In this document: piece after piece, positions 34,274 through 45,781 of the stretch | Numbering within the stretch: position 1 is the first letter of the stretch | Layout: each line of letters begins with the position of its first letter | NCBI GenBank assembly: GCA_033239525.1 | Contig: BSYO01000020.1 | Location: forward strand, 10,170,308-10,234,307 | Reading direction: 5' to 3' | Source of the DNA: Nepenthes gracilis | Taxonomy: Eukaryota > Streptophyta > Magnoliopsida > Caryophyllales > Nepenthaceae | Length of the DNA: 64,000 bases | The notes under the pieces: generated by a model | What the model saw: the letters and a program-made list of their open reading frames with translations, nothing else | Database searches by the model: none | What the model was told of the DNA's origin: nothing | Position numbers and translations under genes: made by a program

Positions 34274-35811
34274 ATTATTTTAATCCTGAAGACATTATTT
34301 ATATATATATACAATTATATTATGGATATTATATTTTATTCTTTATATATAATAATATAATTATATATATACAATTATATACGTATATATATAATATATA
34401 TATAAACAAAATAAATGTATAAAATACATTTAAGTGTGAGCATAAAGGCGCTGGCTGTGCTTGTGTGAAGCCGCTCCTCTTCCCATGACGCGTCCCGAGT
34501 TCGATTTCCACCAGCAGCGTCTGAATTTTATTTTCCATACTGCTATAGTAACGGGCGGAACAGTTACGGGCGGTCGAATCGGTGGGCCGTAACAATCGGC
34601 CCCCAGCAAAAGCGAATAATTTTTTTATTAAAAGGCACTGGCAAAATGGCGATGGTTTATGTAGAATGCGTTTCCGCAGCTTGACGTCGTTCGAAACAAA
34701 AGCGAAGCCAAAATGGCGGCGTTTATTCTTAGCCGAAGCGACGGCCGTTCAAGTCGTCGTCTTCCTTTGTTGGTTTTCTTGAACGATGACGACAGGACTC
34801 GATCACGAATATGGAGACCGGTCAAACCATACCATATGAACACCATAAATGATAAAAATATGTGGAAACTTCAAAATTAAATTTCTCATCGATTTTCAGT
34901 ACTCGTTTGAGCTGAATCTTGAAAAAACGAGGACTTTAGGTTTTTAATTTCAAAAAAATCAATCTGAGCAGTGGAGTTGACACTCTCGTGCGAATGTTAA
35001 GTAATGGCTAAAAGCAAACCTTTAAAGTGGAATATAGAATCGATTTTTATACCTCCCGTATTGCGTGCTGTTTTAGAGCAGAGATTCGGATGAGAACGAA
35101 CCTGGACAATTCGCCCCGACTCCTTTAGATGGTGTAATGCGGGTTTGGTGCGGGGATAAAGCTTGAGAAGGCTCGATTTTATAGGTGAAATCATCATTGC
35201 TCCAAGCGAAGCGTTAAATCGCTCAAGCTAGGCGAAATTGATAATTGACTTAATGGGAGAGTTATTATCGCTAAATGGTATTATCTTGACAATTAATTGA
35301 GTAAAGCGGAAAATGGCGATAAATGGTCGAGAAAGATGAAAGCAAGCGAAAATCCTTACGGCAGTTGGCTCAAAGCGACTTGATAAGCGACTTCCGACTC
35401 GGCTTAGCTCCTTTCGGTTAACGGACGGTTCGATTGAGATGGGCAGATCTTTTGAAGCCCATATTTGAAACTCCATGCTCTCACTACGACAACATCTTTA
35501 GTTAGAATAAAAGTAGCCCGCATAAGATTATAGAATAAAATGGTGCTAATGTGAAAAGTTGAAAATGGAGTCCTTTTTATCCCTTTTTGGGATTATTTGA
35601 ATTGATAAAATGATGATAAATATATAATTATTAACAATATCAATTTATTAGATGGTATTAATTAATTATTAAAATATATAAGTATCACATATCTTAAGAA
35701 TAGGTAAAATCCCGCATACAATTTAAAAATAATTAATATTTATTAATTATTTATGACATGGCATACCCATATGTTCTTCATATTACATAACATAATTTCT
35801 ACTATGAGGTA
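34274..35811. other. AT-rich DNA, no gene recognised
   Basis: 34290-34420 is a TA-rich microsatellite-like stretch. 34440-34800 is of higher GC with no domain. After 35500 the sequence is again AT-rich. A short GAGTTCGATTTCC (about 34497) resembles a Pol III B box, but no matching A box or tRNA fold is evident. Confidence 0.4.
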
Positions 35812-35911
35812 NNNNNNNNNNNNNNNNNNNNNNNNNNNNNNNNNNNNNNNNNNNNNNNNNNNNNNNNNNNNNNNNNNNNNNNNNNNNNNNNNNNNNNNNN
35901 NNNNNNNNNNN
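35812..35911. other. Assembly gap of 100 N
   Basis: Exactly 100 N. The round number suggests a scaffold gap of unknown true size, so the distance between array C and element B1 is not reliable. Confidence 0.97.
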
Positions 35912-36333
35912 TTGGTTTGGATGTAAATTGTTTAAATTTTTAAGAAATTTTATATTACTTCAAGCAAAACCATATTTGATGCAGATTTCTAGCATTGTAA
36001 GAAACATCAATGGAAATGCTAATGAGAATTTAACTCAATTTACTTCGACATTACATTTAGGCTCTTTATGATGTGCGCAATCATTGAATGAAATCCTCCA
36101 CAATCAACCAAAACATCTCAATCAACCAAAGCATCAATTATTCATCATAAATACTAATATCAATCAATATAAATGAATTCAAAATTAAAATATCAATAAA
36201 TATCAATCATCCACAATATAGGGTAACAAAACATCAGATACATCCACCAAAACTCGGAGATAGTCCCAATCATAAATATACATTCAAAAAAATAACCATA
36301 ATAAAAAAGAAATATTTATCATTCTCACTTATA
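35912..36333. other. AT-rich flank of element B1
   Basis: No gene seen. It ends in ATAAGTTG, whose last five bases are the left target duplication of B1. Confidence 0.5.
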
Positions 36334-36338
36334 AGTTG

Positions 36339-37192
36339 TGTTGCGTTAGGATCTTGGTCCAAGCAACACAAATGAGTTGGATGATTCGAGGGTGAAAGCA
36401 ATGCAAAATGATGAAATGACGAGTTAGAGTAGTAGAGATTGAACACCGGAGTTTTACGTGGAAACCTCCTCTTGAATGAGGAGGAAAACCACGAGCTGAG
36501 CAGCAAAATTTCACTATGAGCACGTTGGGTTACAAAATCAATACAAGGCCGAGAGCTTTTTCTAAGTTGGCCCCTTCAGGTGTCCGAGTGATTTCTACTG
36601 TTCGCAAAGGCGTCGATCACTGAAAAACCAATCTGAAAGCTTAAGAGAATAAGAGAGAAGGGATCAGAAGCCCAGAGAGAGAGAGTTTTCTTCGTAGGAG
36701 GCTTGAGGTTTTATAGGCAGTAATAATGCCGTTAACGGTAGGGTGCCAGGCTGGCCATGTCTGCGACACGTGCTCGCAGCGTCGATGCGCCGGTGTACGG
36801 GAGTGAATCTCAGCCCGTTCGATCCGTTCAGGTGCCGGGAATGTCGAGGCGGTGGTGAGGCAAGATGTGGTGTGGCTGGCGGTGGTAGAAAAGGCGGTAT
36901 CAGCGTTTCTGCGGGGAGGTTTGTTAGGCGAGTGGCATTCCGGCCGTCGGGGGAGTCCTCGTACCTTGCGAAGATTTTCTTCTGTGGGCGAGTCCTTGTA
37001 CCCTTGCTAGGTCTGCGGATTTCATGGCGCGTGGTCACGCGCCCGGAGAACTAAGCTTCTGTTGCCTTTGCATTCTTCGCGCCTCAAAATGTTCTCGGAC
37101 TCTTTTCGGGTACGTCCGAGCGCTCAGATTCTGGGCCACTTGGGCCAAGTATTTTCCCACCCGATTGGGGACCCTGGGTACTGGACCCAACA
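36339..37192 (-). repeat. 3' LTR of element B1
   Basis: On the plus strand TGTTGCGTTAGG...GGACCCAACA, 854 bp. The TATA box (minus-strand TATAAAA) is at 36709-36715. The polypurine tract CATGGGGGGCTAG (minus strand) lies at about 37193-37206. Confidence 0.88.
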
Positions 37193-37454
37193 CTAGCCCC
37201 CCATGCCAAAGGGTCCGAGATCCTCGACCGTTTGGCATGTTCTTCAGAATCCTCCTGGCTGAGGCGACTTGGAGTTAGAAATTCTTAGAAAATCATTTTG
37301 TCTGAGAACTCCTGTTTTGGGCGAGTGGTTTCTGTCTGGGGACTCCTGCTGCTGTCGTTTCAGTCTTTGGAGCATTAAATGCGGAGGTGAGGCGTTCGTC
37401 AGATGCCTTGGGAAGGTAAAGATCATCATTTCGTCGGAGCGAACGGATGGCTGA

Positions 37455-37634
37455 CACGTGGCGGGCCATTAATCCCTTGGACGGGCGTTCCAGATGTCAC
37501 GTGGCGTCATCGTCATTTCATTTCGGGGCTGCTGGGCCGGCGACACGTGGAATTGCAAAAGCTTTTCCTTAAACGAATGGCGAGCGACGCGTGGCCCGTC
37601 ATGATGCGTCTTTTTCAAATTTTTGCCTATAAAA
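37455..37634 (+). promoter_or_regulatory. Promoter of the antisense gene of B1: four G-box-type sites and TATA
   Basis: CACGTG occurs at 37455, 37498 and 37544, followed by CGCGTG at 37588; the starts are 43, 46 and 44 bp apart. TATAAAA is at 37628-37634, 35 bp beyond the last site and 139 bp before the ATG at 37773. CACGTG is the plant G-box bound by bZIP and bHLH factors. The whole arrangement is repeated in B2. It lies outside the LTR and points opposite to the LTR promoter. Confidence 0.7.
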
Positions 37635-37772
37635 GGCGCCTTCTGCCGTTTCAAAACTCTTCGCTGTCTTCCTTCTTGTCTTCCTCTGCGAAAGCCTTAG
37701 TTTTCCAAACCTTCGTTCCTCGCCTTGCATTCCTCGGGAGCCCTTCTTTCTCTTGTGTTCTCAAGTCCCAAA

Positions 37773-39790
37773 ATGGTGGCTCCCGGAGTTAGAAGATATT
37801 GCGTCGTCGGCCCGACCAATGAGAGGCTCGAGGAACTACGGGCTCTGTATGAGATCCCACGGTGACATGGCCATGGTTGTGCCGAGCCGAGGCGACAGGG
37901 CCTCACGCCCTCCCGATGGTTTCATCACGGTCACGAGATCCACCGGCCAGGCGGGCTGCGGTTTCGGTCCCTTTGGAGCATGCGAGATCATGAGGGACAC
38001 AGGAGTCCCAATAGGAGGACTCCCGAACGCCATGAGGTATCTCGTCTCCTTATGCGTTTTCTTCGTTGCAAAAGAGAAGTTTGTTGAACGCGTTACGGTA
38101 GTCAAGGTCATGTTTAGGTTCACGCATAACCTCGATGGATTACCATGACCCCTCGGTCGGACTTTGCCTTTGTGATGGGAATCCCGATTCCACAAGAGGT
38201 GGAAAGACAAGTTCTTCTTCTCGGCGTCCCAACGTCATGGGCCATTCCCAACAAATGGGGAAGGTGGTCCCCGAATACTGTGACCGAGCCTTCCCTTAAT
38301 GATAAAGGAAGCTCGAAGGAGATCACGGATCTCATCAAGGAAAATCTCGGGGCTTCCATTTGGACAAAGCGAAACATCCGGTTGCAGCCCGAGAACCTCA
38401 TGGAGGCCAAGTGGGCCGAGTCTACTCCCGAGAAGTCAAGAAGAAGAAGAAGAAGTTGAAGAAGAGGATGGGGACTTTGGTAATCCAAAGTTCGCCCGTC
38501 CGAGTGGAGCAGCAGTCGTCCGAGAGATCACATCGCTCGGACGTTGAGGGTTCAAAGCGTCCTCGGAGTGTTATGGAGCTGCCCTCTTTAGGGGTATCAT
38601 TTCGGCGAGGACGATCTTGAGGACGCAGGGCGTCGTCGCTCCTCTCGTTCGAGAGAAGGAAATCCTCATTCCGAGGGCCACAGGGGTTGAGGACTCTACA
38701 TGCCTTTATTTCTCCGGGGCCCAGGAGGATCTCGGCCGAGGATTGATGAAGTGATTGAGCTCCGGAAGTCCAAGCGATTGAGAGTTACGCCCTCGGGCTT
38801 CTCGATCTTCTGGAGAACCGTCCATACACATGAGGCATCCATCCGAGATCTTCGAGGTCGAGGGCTCTCGGTTGGGCGTCGAAGATGAGGTCGTCGTTTG
38901 AGCTCCCAGCCATCCCGGTCCAAGCGAGATGAGGCGAGCGCCACAGATGAGGTTCACGATGAGGGGTCCCCGAGGCGTTCATGGCCTCGGGCCTTTGGGA
39001 GATGGAGGTGGAAGCACCTATTGTCGAGCCCCCGGCCGTTGCTCCTACGTGGATACTCCTATTCTTGGAGGGGGTCGAGGCGCCCATTGTCGAGCCCCGA
39101 TGGCTGTTCCTCAAGTGACTTCTACTCCGAGGTGGGGTTGGAGTTTCTGTGGTGCCTTCCGTTGAGGCTCCAGCTCCGAGGACAATTGGAGAGGCCTCTT
39201 TAAGTAGCGGCCTCCTTGCTTCTGAGGTATTTCCGTTTCCTTTCGAGGCTCTCTGTCCTTCTCTTTTACTTTCTTTGTACTAACAATCTCTTTTCTTTGG
39301 ACGTAGTTCCAAGTTGCGGTCGAGAGGCTCAGCGACATTTCTGGACGGGTCGTTCGGGGTCTCACCCAACTGGAAGAGTTGGAGGCCGTCGAGAGGCCTC
39401 GGAAGGCCGAGGCGAGCTTCTTTGGCGCCGAGGAGGAGAATGCTTCCTTGAGCGAGGTAGTAAGGCGTCCCAACGGGAGAAGTTGCGCTCGCTAGACGAG
39501 AGGCGAGAGTATCCCTTAGGCCGAGGACATTTCACCATTCTTTGGGAGCGCAAATGCGGGAGGGCATCCGGATGTGCCGCCGAGGTGCTTCGCCTCATTC
39601 GTCCCTCGTTTCCTTCGGGATATTCCACCCCATCAACGCCAACGCATTGAGAGCCGAGAATTATTGGCGTTCGTGGGAGGCCTTTTCTGCCTCGGTTCAG
39701 CTGCGGCTCGATCGAAGATCCCCTCTCCCGGGGCCCTCGGGGCCTCCTGAGCCGTCATGTCCCTCGGGGAGTCAGCCCCCAGCCCATTGA
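37773..39790 (+). pseudogene. Antisense accessory gene of B1, Transposase_28-like, frameshifted
   Basis: ATG 37773 opens MVAPGVRRYC and, after shifts, gives ERLEELRALYEI, DMAMVVPS and PDGFIT, then MRYLVSLCVF, VTVVKVMFRFTHNLD, PRSDFAF, KFFFLGVPTSWAIPNKWG and ENLMEAKWAEST, then a lysine run. Next is a long acidic, Ser/Arg/Pro-rich region, then an 80-bp intron and a charged segment with EELEAVERPRKAEA. The order and motifs match the antisense ORF of B2. It is preceded by its own promoter and followed by AATAAA at 39842-39847. Multiple small indels break the frame. The function of this protein family is unknown. Confidence 0.65.
39227..39306 (+). other. Predicted intron in the antisense gene of B1
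   Basis: Donor GAG|GTATTT at 39227 and acceptor GGACGTAG|TTCC at 39306, 80 bp, T-rich throughout. The same 80-bp intron with the same acceptor occurs in B2. Splicing bridges two charged coding segments and removes a stretch with no coding character. Confidence 0.6.
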
Positions 39791-39841
39791 TGTACTTAGT
39801 TTATTTTCTCCTTTGTACATGTATTCTTTGTACACTTATGA

Positions 39842-39847
39842 AATAAA
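39842..39847 (+). terminator. Polyadenylation signal of the antisense gene of B1
   Basis: AATAAA about 50 bp after the last stop codon, followed by a T-rich region. B2 has the same signal on its minus strand at 56556-56551. Confidence 0.55.
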
Positions 39848-39912
39848 GAAGCCTTTTGCTGAGTCTCTTGTTGCACTTCTTTCTTCTTTGCCTTCGGTTT
39901 TTTTTTTTTTCG

Positions 39913-40345
39913 ACCTCTTGGGCCGCTCGGTCGATCCCGAGTTTCATTGCCTGACCTCATGGGTCCGGCCGCTGGGGCCGCTCGGGTTGGCGCCCAAGTT
40001 TTGTTGCCTGACCTCATGGGTCCGACCTCTGGGGCCGCTCGGGTTGGCGCCAAGTTTTATTGCTCGACCTCTTGGGTCCGACCCCGGCCCAGGGGCCGCT
40101 CGGGTTAGCGCCAAGTTTTATTGCGACCTCTTGGGTCCGACCGGCCAGGCCGCTCGGGTTAGGCGCCCAAGTTTTATTGCTCGACCTCTTGGGTCCGACC
40201 CTGGGCCGCTCGGGTTGGCGCCAAGTTTTGTGCGACCTCTTGGTCCGACAGCCCAGGGCCGCTCGGGTTGGCGCCCAAGTTTTGTGCACGACCTCTTGGG
40301 TCCAAACCCAGCTGGGCTCGGGTTGGCGCCAAGTTTTATTTTGTT
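39913..40345. repeat. Minisatellite of 50-60 bp between antisense gene and pol of B1
   Basis: About eight units of the pattern CGACCTCTTGGGTCCGACC, GGGCCGCTCGGGTTGGCGCC, AAGTTTTATTGCT. Each unit contains GGCGCCAAG or GGCGCCCAAG. It lies exactly where the two convergent genes end, after a T-homopolymer at about 39898-39911. The homologous array in B2 has about nine units. Confidence 0.9.
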
Positions 40346-40349
40346 GCCT

Positions 40350-41590
40350 CGTCCCCCTACGGTAATACTTTTTGAGGTGTCTTTGCATTCCATGTACGAG
40401 GATTAGCCCACCTTCTTGGGTTCGTAGCTTATACGCCCCATTTTGAAATCTTCTTGAGACCGGAAGGGTCCTTCCCAATTCGGAGAAGCTTGTTTCGCCG
40501 GCATTCTTTCCTGTTGCCGCGATGCTTCTTAACACCAAGTCTCCGACTTGAACTGCCGCTTTTACCTTCTTGTTGTAATAGCGGGCCACTCGGCTTTGGT
40601 ACATCGCCACACAAAAGTTGTGCCTTGTTTCGGGCTTCCTCCAGCAAGTCTAGGTGCTCTCGGAGGCGGCGGTCGTGGCAGCTCGGGTCGAAGTGTTTCT
40701 CGGAGGCTTGGGAGGCCCACTTCCTAGTGGTATGACAGCCTCGACCCGTAGCACAGCTGACGGGGTCTCTCTCGTAGGCTCCCTCGCCGTTGTCTGTGCG
40801 CCCGGAGGGTGGATGGCAGCTCGTCCACCCCGAGCCCCGAGTCTAGCGGCTTGGTCTTGAGCCCATGCAAGATGGTCTGTTCGTGACTTCTACTGGCCCG
40901 CCGTTGGCACGAGGATATGCCACGAGATGTATGAATTAAATTGATTCTAAGGCTAGCACAGTACACAGTAAGCGCCTTCCGGTGAAGCTGCGTCCCATTA
41001 TACGTGATGATGCTCTCGGGCACCCCAAACACATAAGCGATACTGCCGCAGGAACTCGGTCGCGTTCGCTCGATTATCCACGGTGGCGTTGCTTCTACCC
41101 ACTTGGTGAAGTAGTCTATCAACGATGAGGAACTTTCTCGGCGGCCCTTGAATGGGAAATGGTCCGAGGGATGTCGAATCCCCATCGTGCAAAGCGGCCG
41201 AGGAGATTGTAATGCTTGAAGCTCACGTGAGGTCGGTGGCTTACCTTTGCCGTGGACTGGCAATTTTCACACTGCGCACAAGTCCATGGCATCACTCCTC
41301 ATCGTTGCCGATAATACCCTTGCCGCATAATCTTGAATGCTAGGTTCTTGCCCCTAATGTGAGATCCTGATTCCTAGATGCACCTCTTGAAGTGCGTACT
41401 CTGCCTCCTCGGGGTAAGGCACTTCAAATAGGGGCGAGTACCCAGCCGGTATAGTCGTCGATACATGACGGTGTACCCGGCCAGCGGACTTCCTCACCTT
41501 TAAGCCTGCCTTGAGTCCTCGGAGCAAAACACCCCTTTGGTGAGGTATCTCAAGTAGGCGGTCATCAAGTGTCATTCCGGACACTTGCAT
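40350..41590 (-). pseudogene. pol: Integrase and pol C-terminus of B1
   Basis: On the minus strand: EYALQEVHLGI (41354-41590, N-terminal zinc region), FLIVDRLLHQ with the D..TKW motif broken by a shift, INLIHTS, TILHGLKTK and LCYG (40724-41263), and the C-terminal fold SRVARYYNKKVKAAVQVGDL, GRTLPVSRRFQNGAYKLRTQ and LKKYY (40350-40610). The C-terminal part is the best preserved. The frame then runs into the minisatellite. Confidence 0.75.
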
Positions 41591-41599
41591 GACCTAAAC

Positions 41600-42500
41600 C
41601 TCTGGCTCTTCTATGGAGGGTAGCTCAGGGAATTTCTCTCATTCCTTTTGTCGTCTTTTGCCTTAGGTCTCGGGCATTCTTTGCCTTTGCCAACGTGTGC
41701 TGCCTTTCGTTTTCTTCCTTAGAATGTGCACAAATTTGATCTTCTCAGCTTGTGAGGCCAACTCCTTTGCTTTTGCGAGGTACTTGGAAAGGCGAGTCGC
41801 TGTGACGAAGTTTCAAGGACTTGGTTGATGACAAGCTCGGAGTCACTATAGACTACCCAGGGCTCTTGGCGAGCACTCCTTTGCCAACCGCTGATCCTGT
41901 GAGCGGGCCTCATTACTCTGCTACGTTGTTTGTGGCGGGGAACCCCAAGGTCACCGAGTACTTTATCTCGAGATCCATGGGAGTTCGTAGGATGACTCCG
42001 CCCCGCGGCCATCCTTCATGGAGGATCCGTCCACGTGCATAGTCCATCTTTGGAATGAATCTGCTTCTTGACCCCGCTGCCGGCGATGTCCTCGTCTTGA
42101 TGTCTTTGTTGTTTCTACCATAAAGTCGCAGAGGCACGGCCCTTTATGGCGTAGGGGAGCGGAGGCTTCGATATCGAATTCACCGAGCTCGATAGCCCAC
42201 TTGATCGATCGCCCGGAGACCTCGGGCTTTTGCAAAATGGTTCTTAGTGGTGGTCGGTCGGCACCACGATCTTGTGAGCACGGAAGTAAGGTCTCGGCTT
42301 CCCTGGTAGAGTACACCGAGTGTTGCTACCTTCTCGGCATGCGGATACAGGGTCTGAATCGGCCCGGCGTCTTGCGCGTAATATACCCGGCTCTTTGATC
42401 TCCTTGATGTTGCCTCACGGGACCGACCCAGTGCTCGGTCGGTCAGCAGTACAAATAGAGTTCCTCTCTGGTAGTGGGAGGCCGGGGAGAGGTGGATTGG
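41600..42500 (-). pseudogene. pol: RNase H and second RNase H of B1
   Basis: The minus strand shows TILQKPEVSGRSIKWAIELG (Ty3 RNase H, about 42170-42245), then WTMHVDGSSMKDG, start of the second RNase H with its first catalytic Asp intact, and VVYSDSELVINQVLE (41719-42012). The two domains in tandem confirm the Tat lineage. Frames are broken by indels. Confidence 0.7.
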
Positions 42501-42509
42501 CTAAATCAT

Positions 42510-43420
42510 GTGGCCCACAGGCAGCTTCTTAGCACTCCTTGTTCAGCGAAACCCTTGGGTTTTCGGTCCCCTGAGTGCCTTGAAAAATGTGAGATGCTTC
42601 TCGGTGATTTGGCTAGGGAAGCGGGGAGAGGGCTGCCACTCGTCCGTGAGCCCGGGGCGTCCCTCCGCGGTCAGGGGACTTCATGTCCAAGATGCTGGAT
42701 CTTTTAAGGTTCGCCTCGATTCCTCGTTGTGACACTATGAAACCGAGAACTTCCGGACGACACCCCCAAGGTGCACTTGTTGGGGTTGACTTCATTAGTG
42801 CGCTCTGAGCACTCGGAAGGTCTCGCTAGGTCTTGACATGACTTCCACCGGCGGTCTTTTGTGAGCATGTCGTGGCGTGAACTTCACGTTCACACCAATC
42901 GGCTTTGAAGATCTTGTTGACTAGCCAGCAGTATGTTGCGCTGCGTTCTTAAGTCGAAGGCATCACCTTGTGCGATGCGTTCCACACAGTCGGCCGTGAG
43001 CGATGTATGCTCCTCGTCCTCTGCATGCATCTTGATCTCAGTTATATCCGAATGCAGCGTCCATGAAGCTAAGCAACTTCGTAGCGGCGGGTCGAGTCCA
43101 CCCGGTCGGTCCACACAGGGGAGTGGAAAGGCTGTCTTTCGGACAGGCCTTGTTGAGTCGGTGAAGTCCACGCACATCCTCCACTTTCATTTGCTCTTCT
43201 TCACCATTACTACGTTGGAGAGCGGTCAAGATGCACCTCTCGGATGAACCCAGCGTCCAGGCTTCTTCACTTCTTCTCGGATAGCAATCGGCTTTTCCGT
43301 TGAATAGTTCTGCGCTTTTGTCTGGGAAGGCTTGTGGTGGGGATCCACGCCCGCACTGTGGGTTATGATTTCGGGAAATCCCGGCATGTCGGTGGGGACC
43401 AAGCAAAGATGTCCGCGTTC
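42510..43420 (-). pseudogene. pol: Reverse transcriptase of B1, active site destroyed
   Basis: Minus-strand pieces: KADCYPRRSEEA, SNGEEEQMKVEDVRG (shifted), LLSFMDAAFGYN (about 43040-43090) and TSLTADCVERIAQGDAFDLRTQ. At the position of YVDDML in B2 the sequence (about 42855-42880) reads EVHATTCS through substitutions and a deletion, so the catalytic aspartate pair is gone. Confidence 0.7.
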
Positions 43421-43471
43421 TCCCTTAGGAGCGTCGTAAGGGTTTCTCGGACGAACTTCGGTGAAGGCTTC

Positions 43472-44187
43472 CTATACGGCGCACCTCTCGGGGTCCCTCG
43501 GGATCAATCGGATCCGATCGGTAGGCTCACCAGCCTGTGCTTGTTGGAGAGTCGTCTCGTCCCTGAGGTCGAGATCTTCCATTGGTTGGGGAAGGGGGGT
43601 TCGTGTGACCTGTGACAGGTAACATGTTCTCCCCACGGACTGCTCGCCCAAGACTTCCCCGACGCCAAATTTAGTTGGAAATTTCATCTTGAGATGCGGG
43701 ATGGAGGTCACGGCTCCAAAAGTGGTCGAGACAGGGGCGTCCAGGATTGCATTATAAACGGACGGGAGGTCCACCACCGGGAAGGTGAGGACTTTTGGCG
43801 CGGTCCTCGGATACGTCCCCAAGGTGACCTCAGTGTACAATGCCAAAGGATCGCTCGTTATCGAGTCCCGTACAGCCCGGCCCCTCGGAGCCTTCATTTG
43901 GTCTCTTTTTAATCCTAACTTATAGTAGGCGTCGAGATAAAGCAAATTCCTTGAACTTCCATTATCAACAAAACGCGTTTCGAGATGGAAGTCGTTCGTC
44001 CCCATACGAGGCAGAGTGCGGTTACAACTAAAGGGTCGGAGTGGGGTGAAGTTACATGAGACATGTCGTCCTTACCAAAGTAGATGACTTCGTCCTCGGG
44101 GACTGGTCGAGGTCTCTTTGATGCTCCATGCTCTCTTCCTCCATCTCTCGCAGCCGTGTGGACACCATGTTTATAACTCGCCGCCAC
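43472..44187 (-). pseudogene. pol: Aspartic protease region of B1
   Basis: The 177-codon minus-strand frame 43472-44005 has TRFVDNGSSRNLLYLDAYY with the catalytic Asp, TFPVVDLPSVYNAIL, FPTKFGVGEVLGEQ and CYLSQV. An upstream frame (43915-44187) has RPVPEDEVIYFGKDDMSHV. In the second block LGRP has become LDAP. The order is the same as the intact frame of B2. Confidence 0.8.
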
Positions 44188-44189
44188 CC

Positions 44190-45680
44190 TGTTCCTCGGA
44201 GGATACCTTACGCCTCGGCTCTTTGCCGGAGGGCTTTGCCAGGATCTGCCGGAAGCGGTTGAGGTGTCCCCTCTTATCCAGTCTTCGATCTCCTTTGCGA
44301 GAGATTTGCGGTCTTGATAGTGTGGCCTCCGCGGCCGTGGAAATCACGGTGCCGTTTGGTCTCCACCTCCCGATTCTTGATGGCATGGGCCATTTCCACG
44401 AACTTTTCCCCTCGAATTTGCATCAAGACGTTTGTCAGCGTGTCGTTCAAGGAGTGAGACGTGTTGGGAGAACGTCTCTACGTGTGTGCATCTCGGGCTT
44501 GTGGTGCTTTTGATGCCTTGCCACGAACGGGGGCTGCGATAGTCCCGGCCTTCCTCTTCACTACCTGCGTCCTCGGGCGGTAGTCCTCGCTCCCTTCTTT
44601 GGGCGTTTTGCTTCGTTAGCCTCCTCTGCCGCAATATAGGCCCTTGCTATGGACTCGGCCTCTTCAAAAGTACGGGGGCCCTTATGGATAAGGTGCTTGA
44701 AGAAGGAACCCCCCTCGAGGCCAGACAGGAAGGCGTTCAGCTTCACGCCATCGAGACAGCTTGGGTATCTGTCTGGCCTCGGACACAAACCTGGCCAGGA
44801 AGCTTCTCGGGCTTTCTGGCTTCTACCGGGTGAGATGCCACGAGTACACTTCTCTACTCGTCTCTGGAGGCGGCCCAGGGCGAAAGGCAGCTGTCTGTGA
44901 TTCGCCAAGGTGTTAATGAGCCCGCGGGCATCAGGTAGAACCAAACTACGGCGTCCCTTTTCAATGTTAAGGGAAGCAACGGCACATTGCCGTCTCATCA
45001 AGCCTGAAGGCTTAAGTGCTCCCGAAACATGTTCGGGTGGTCCATGGTCGGCACTTCCGTCGTATGCCTCTAGGCTGGGCATTTTAAGCCGAGGGGAGCA
45101 CCCTCGACTTGGCGTTCTTTGTGAATGGAGATTGCGGGGCCTTTCGCCCATTGCTTTCTCAGACTCGATTCAGAGACTTTTTCCAATCTCTCCTCCACAT
45201 GGGGGTGGAGTGTCGTCCTCCTTGCGTTGAGGAGGTGCCTCGGTCGTTAAGGGTGGTGGTTGCAGTCTCTCGGGGTCCCTTCTTGACCCCCGCGCGTGCG
45301 CCGCCTCTCGGGCGTGATTTTCTGATGTCCCCGAGGAAGGGGACCAAGATGATCCTCCCGGGCTCGAGGATCCACGCCCTTGAGGCCACCTGGGTTCTTG
45401 GTGGCTCTTGCCGCGGGCGCCAATTGGCGCTCGCGCCTCCTTCCTCCGTTCTGGCGGATGTTTACGCACGGGAGCCTGGAAGCGCTCCCCTCGCTCTCGT
45501 CTTCCCTTGCTTGAGAGGGCAAAGACGGCCTTGGATATGTCGTCCATTTTGGTCGCCAAATCCCTTACGTTGGATCCAGGATGGTTTTTCGATGCCCTTG
45601 CGGGGGTTTGGGGCATCCTCTGTTGGTGTCGAGTAGTGGCACAGGGTGGTGCGCTTGCACAACGCTCTGGTGCTCACCAT
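44190..45680 (-). pseudogene. gag: gag of B1
   Basis: The ATG is probably at 45680-45678 on the minus strand (MVSTRA...). Fragments: a proline/arginine-rich N-terminus (45170-45616), MPSLEAYDGSADH with LKPSGLMRRQCAVASLN (44900-45100) for the gag core, FLSGLEGGSFFKHLIHKGP (44650-44760), and a damaged zinc-binding motif RDFHGRGGHTIK (about 44300-44335), in which the first Cys of the C.FH...GH pattern is Arg. Confidence 0.65.
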
Positions 45681-45773
45681 GTTATGATGCTTGGAAGTAA
45701 ATGCTGACGTGTGGTTAAACGTGATCTAAGAAGGTGAGAAGTTGACTTTTTGTCCCCTTCCCACAGACGGCCG

Positions 45774-45781
45774 GGCGCCAA
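45774..45781 (-). promoter_or_regulatory. Primer-binding site of B1
   Basis: Minus-strand TTGGCGCC follows the 5' LTR immediately, then CGGCCGTCTGTGGGAAGGGG. In B2 the same place reads TTGGCGCCGTCTGTGG, so B1 has a small insertion after the core. Confidence 0.75.

Noticed and set aside
34430..34530. tRNA-derived SINE or tRNA gene
   Set aside because: Only a B-box-like GAGTTCGATTTCC is present. No convincing A box, cloverleaf, poly(A) tail or target duplication.
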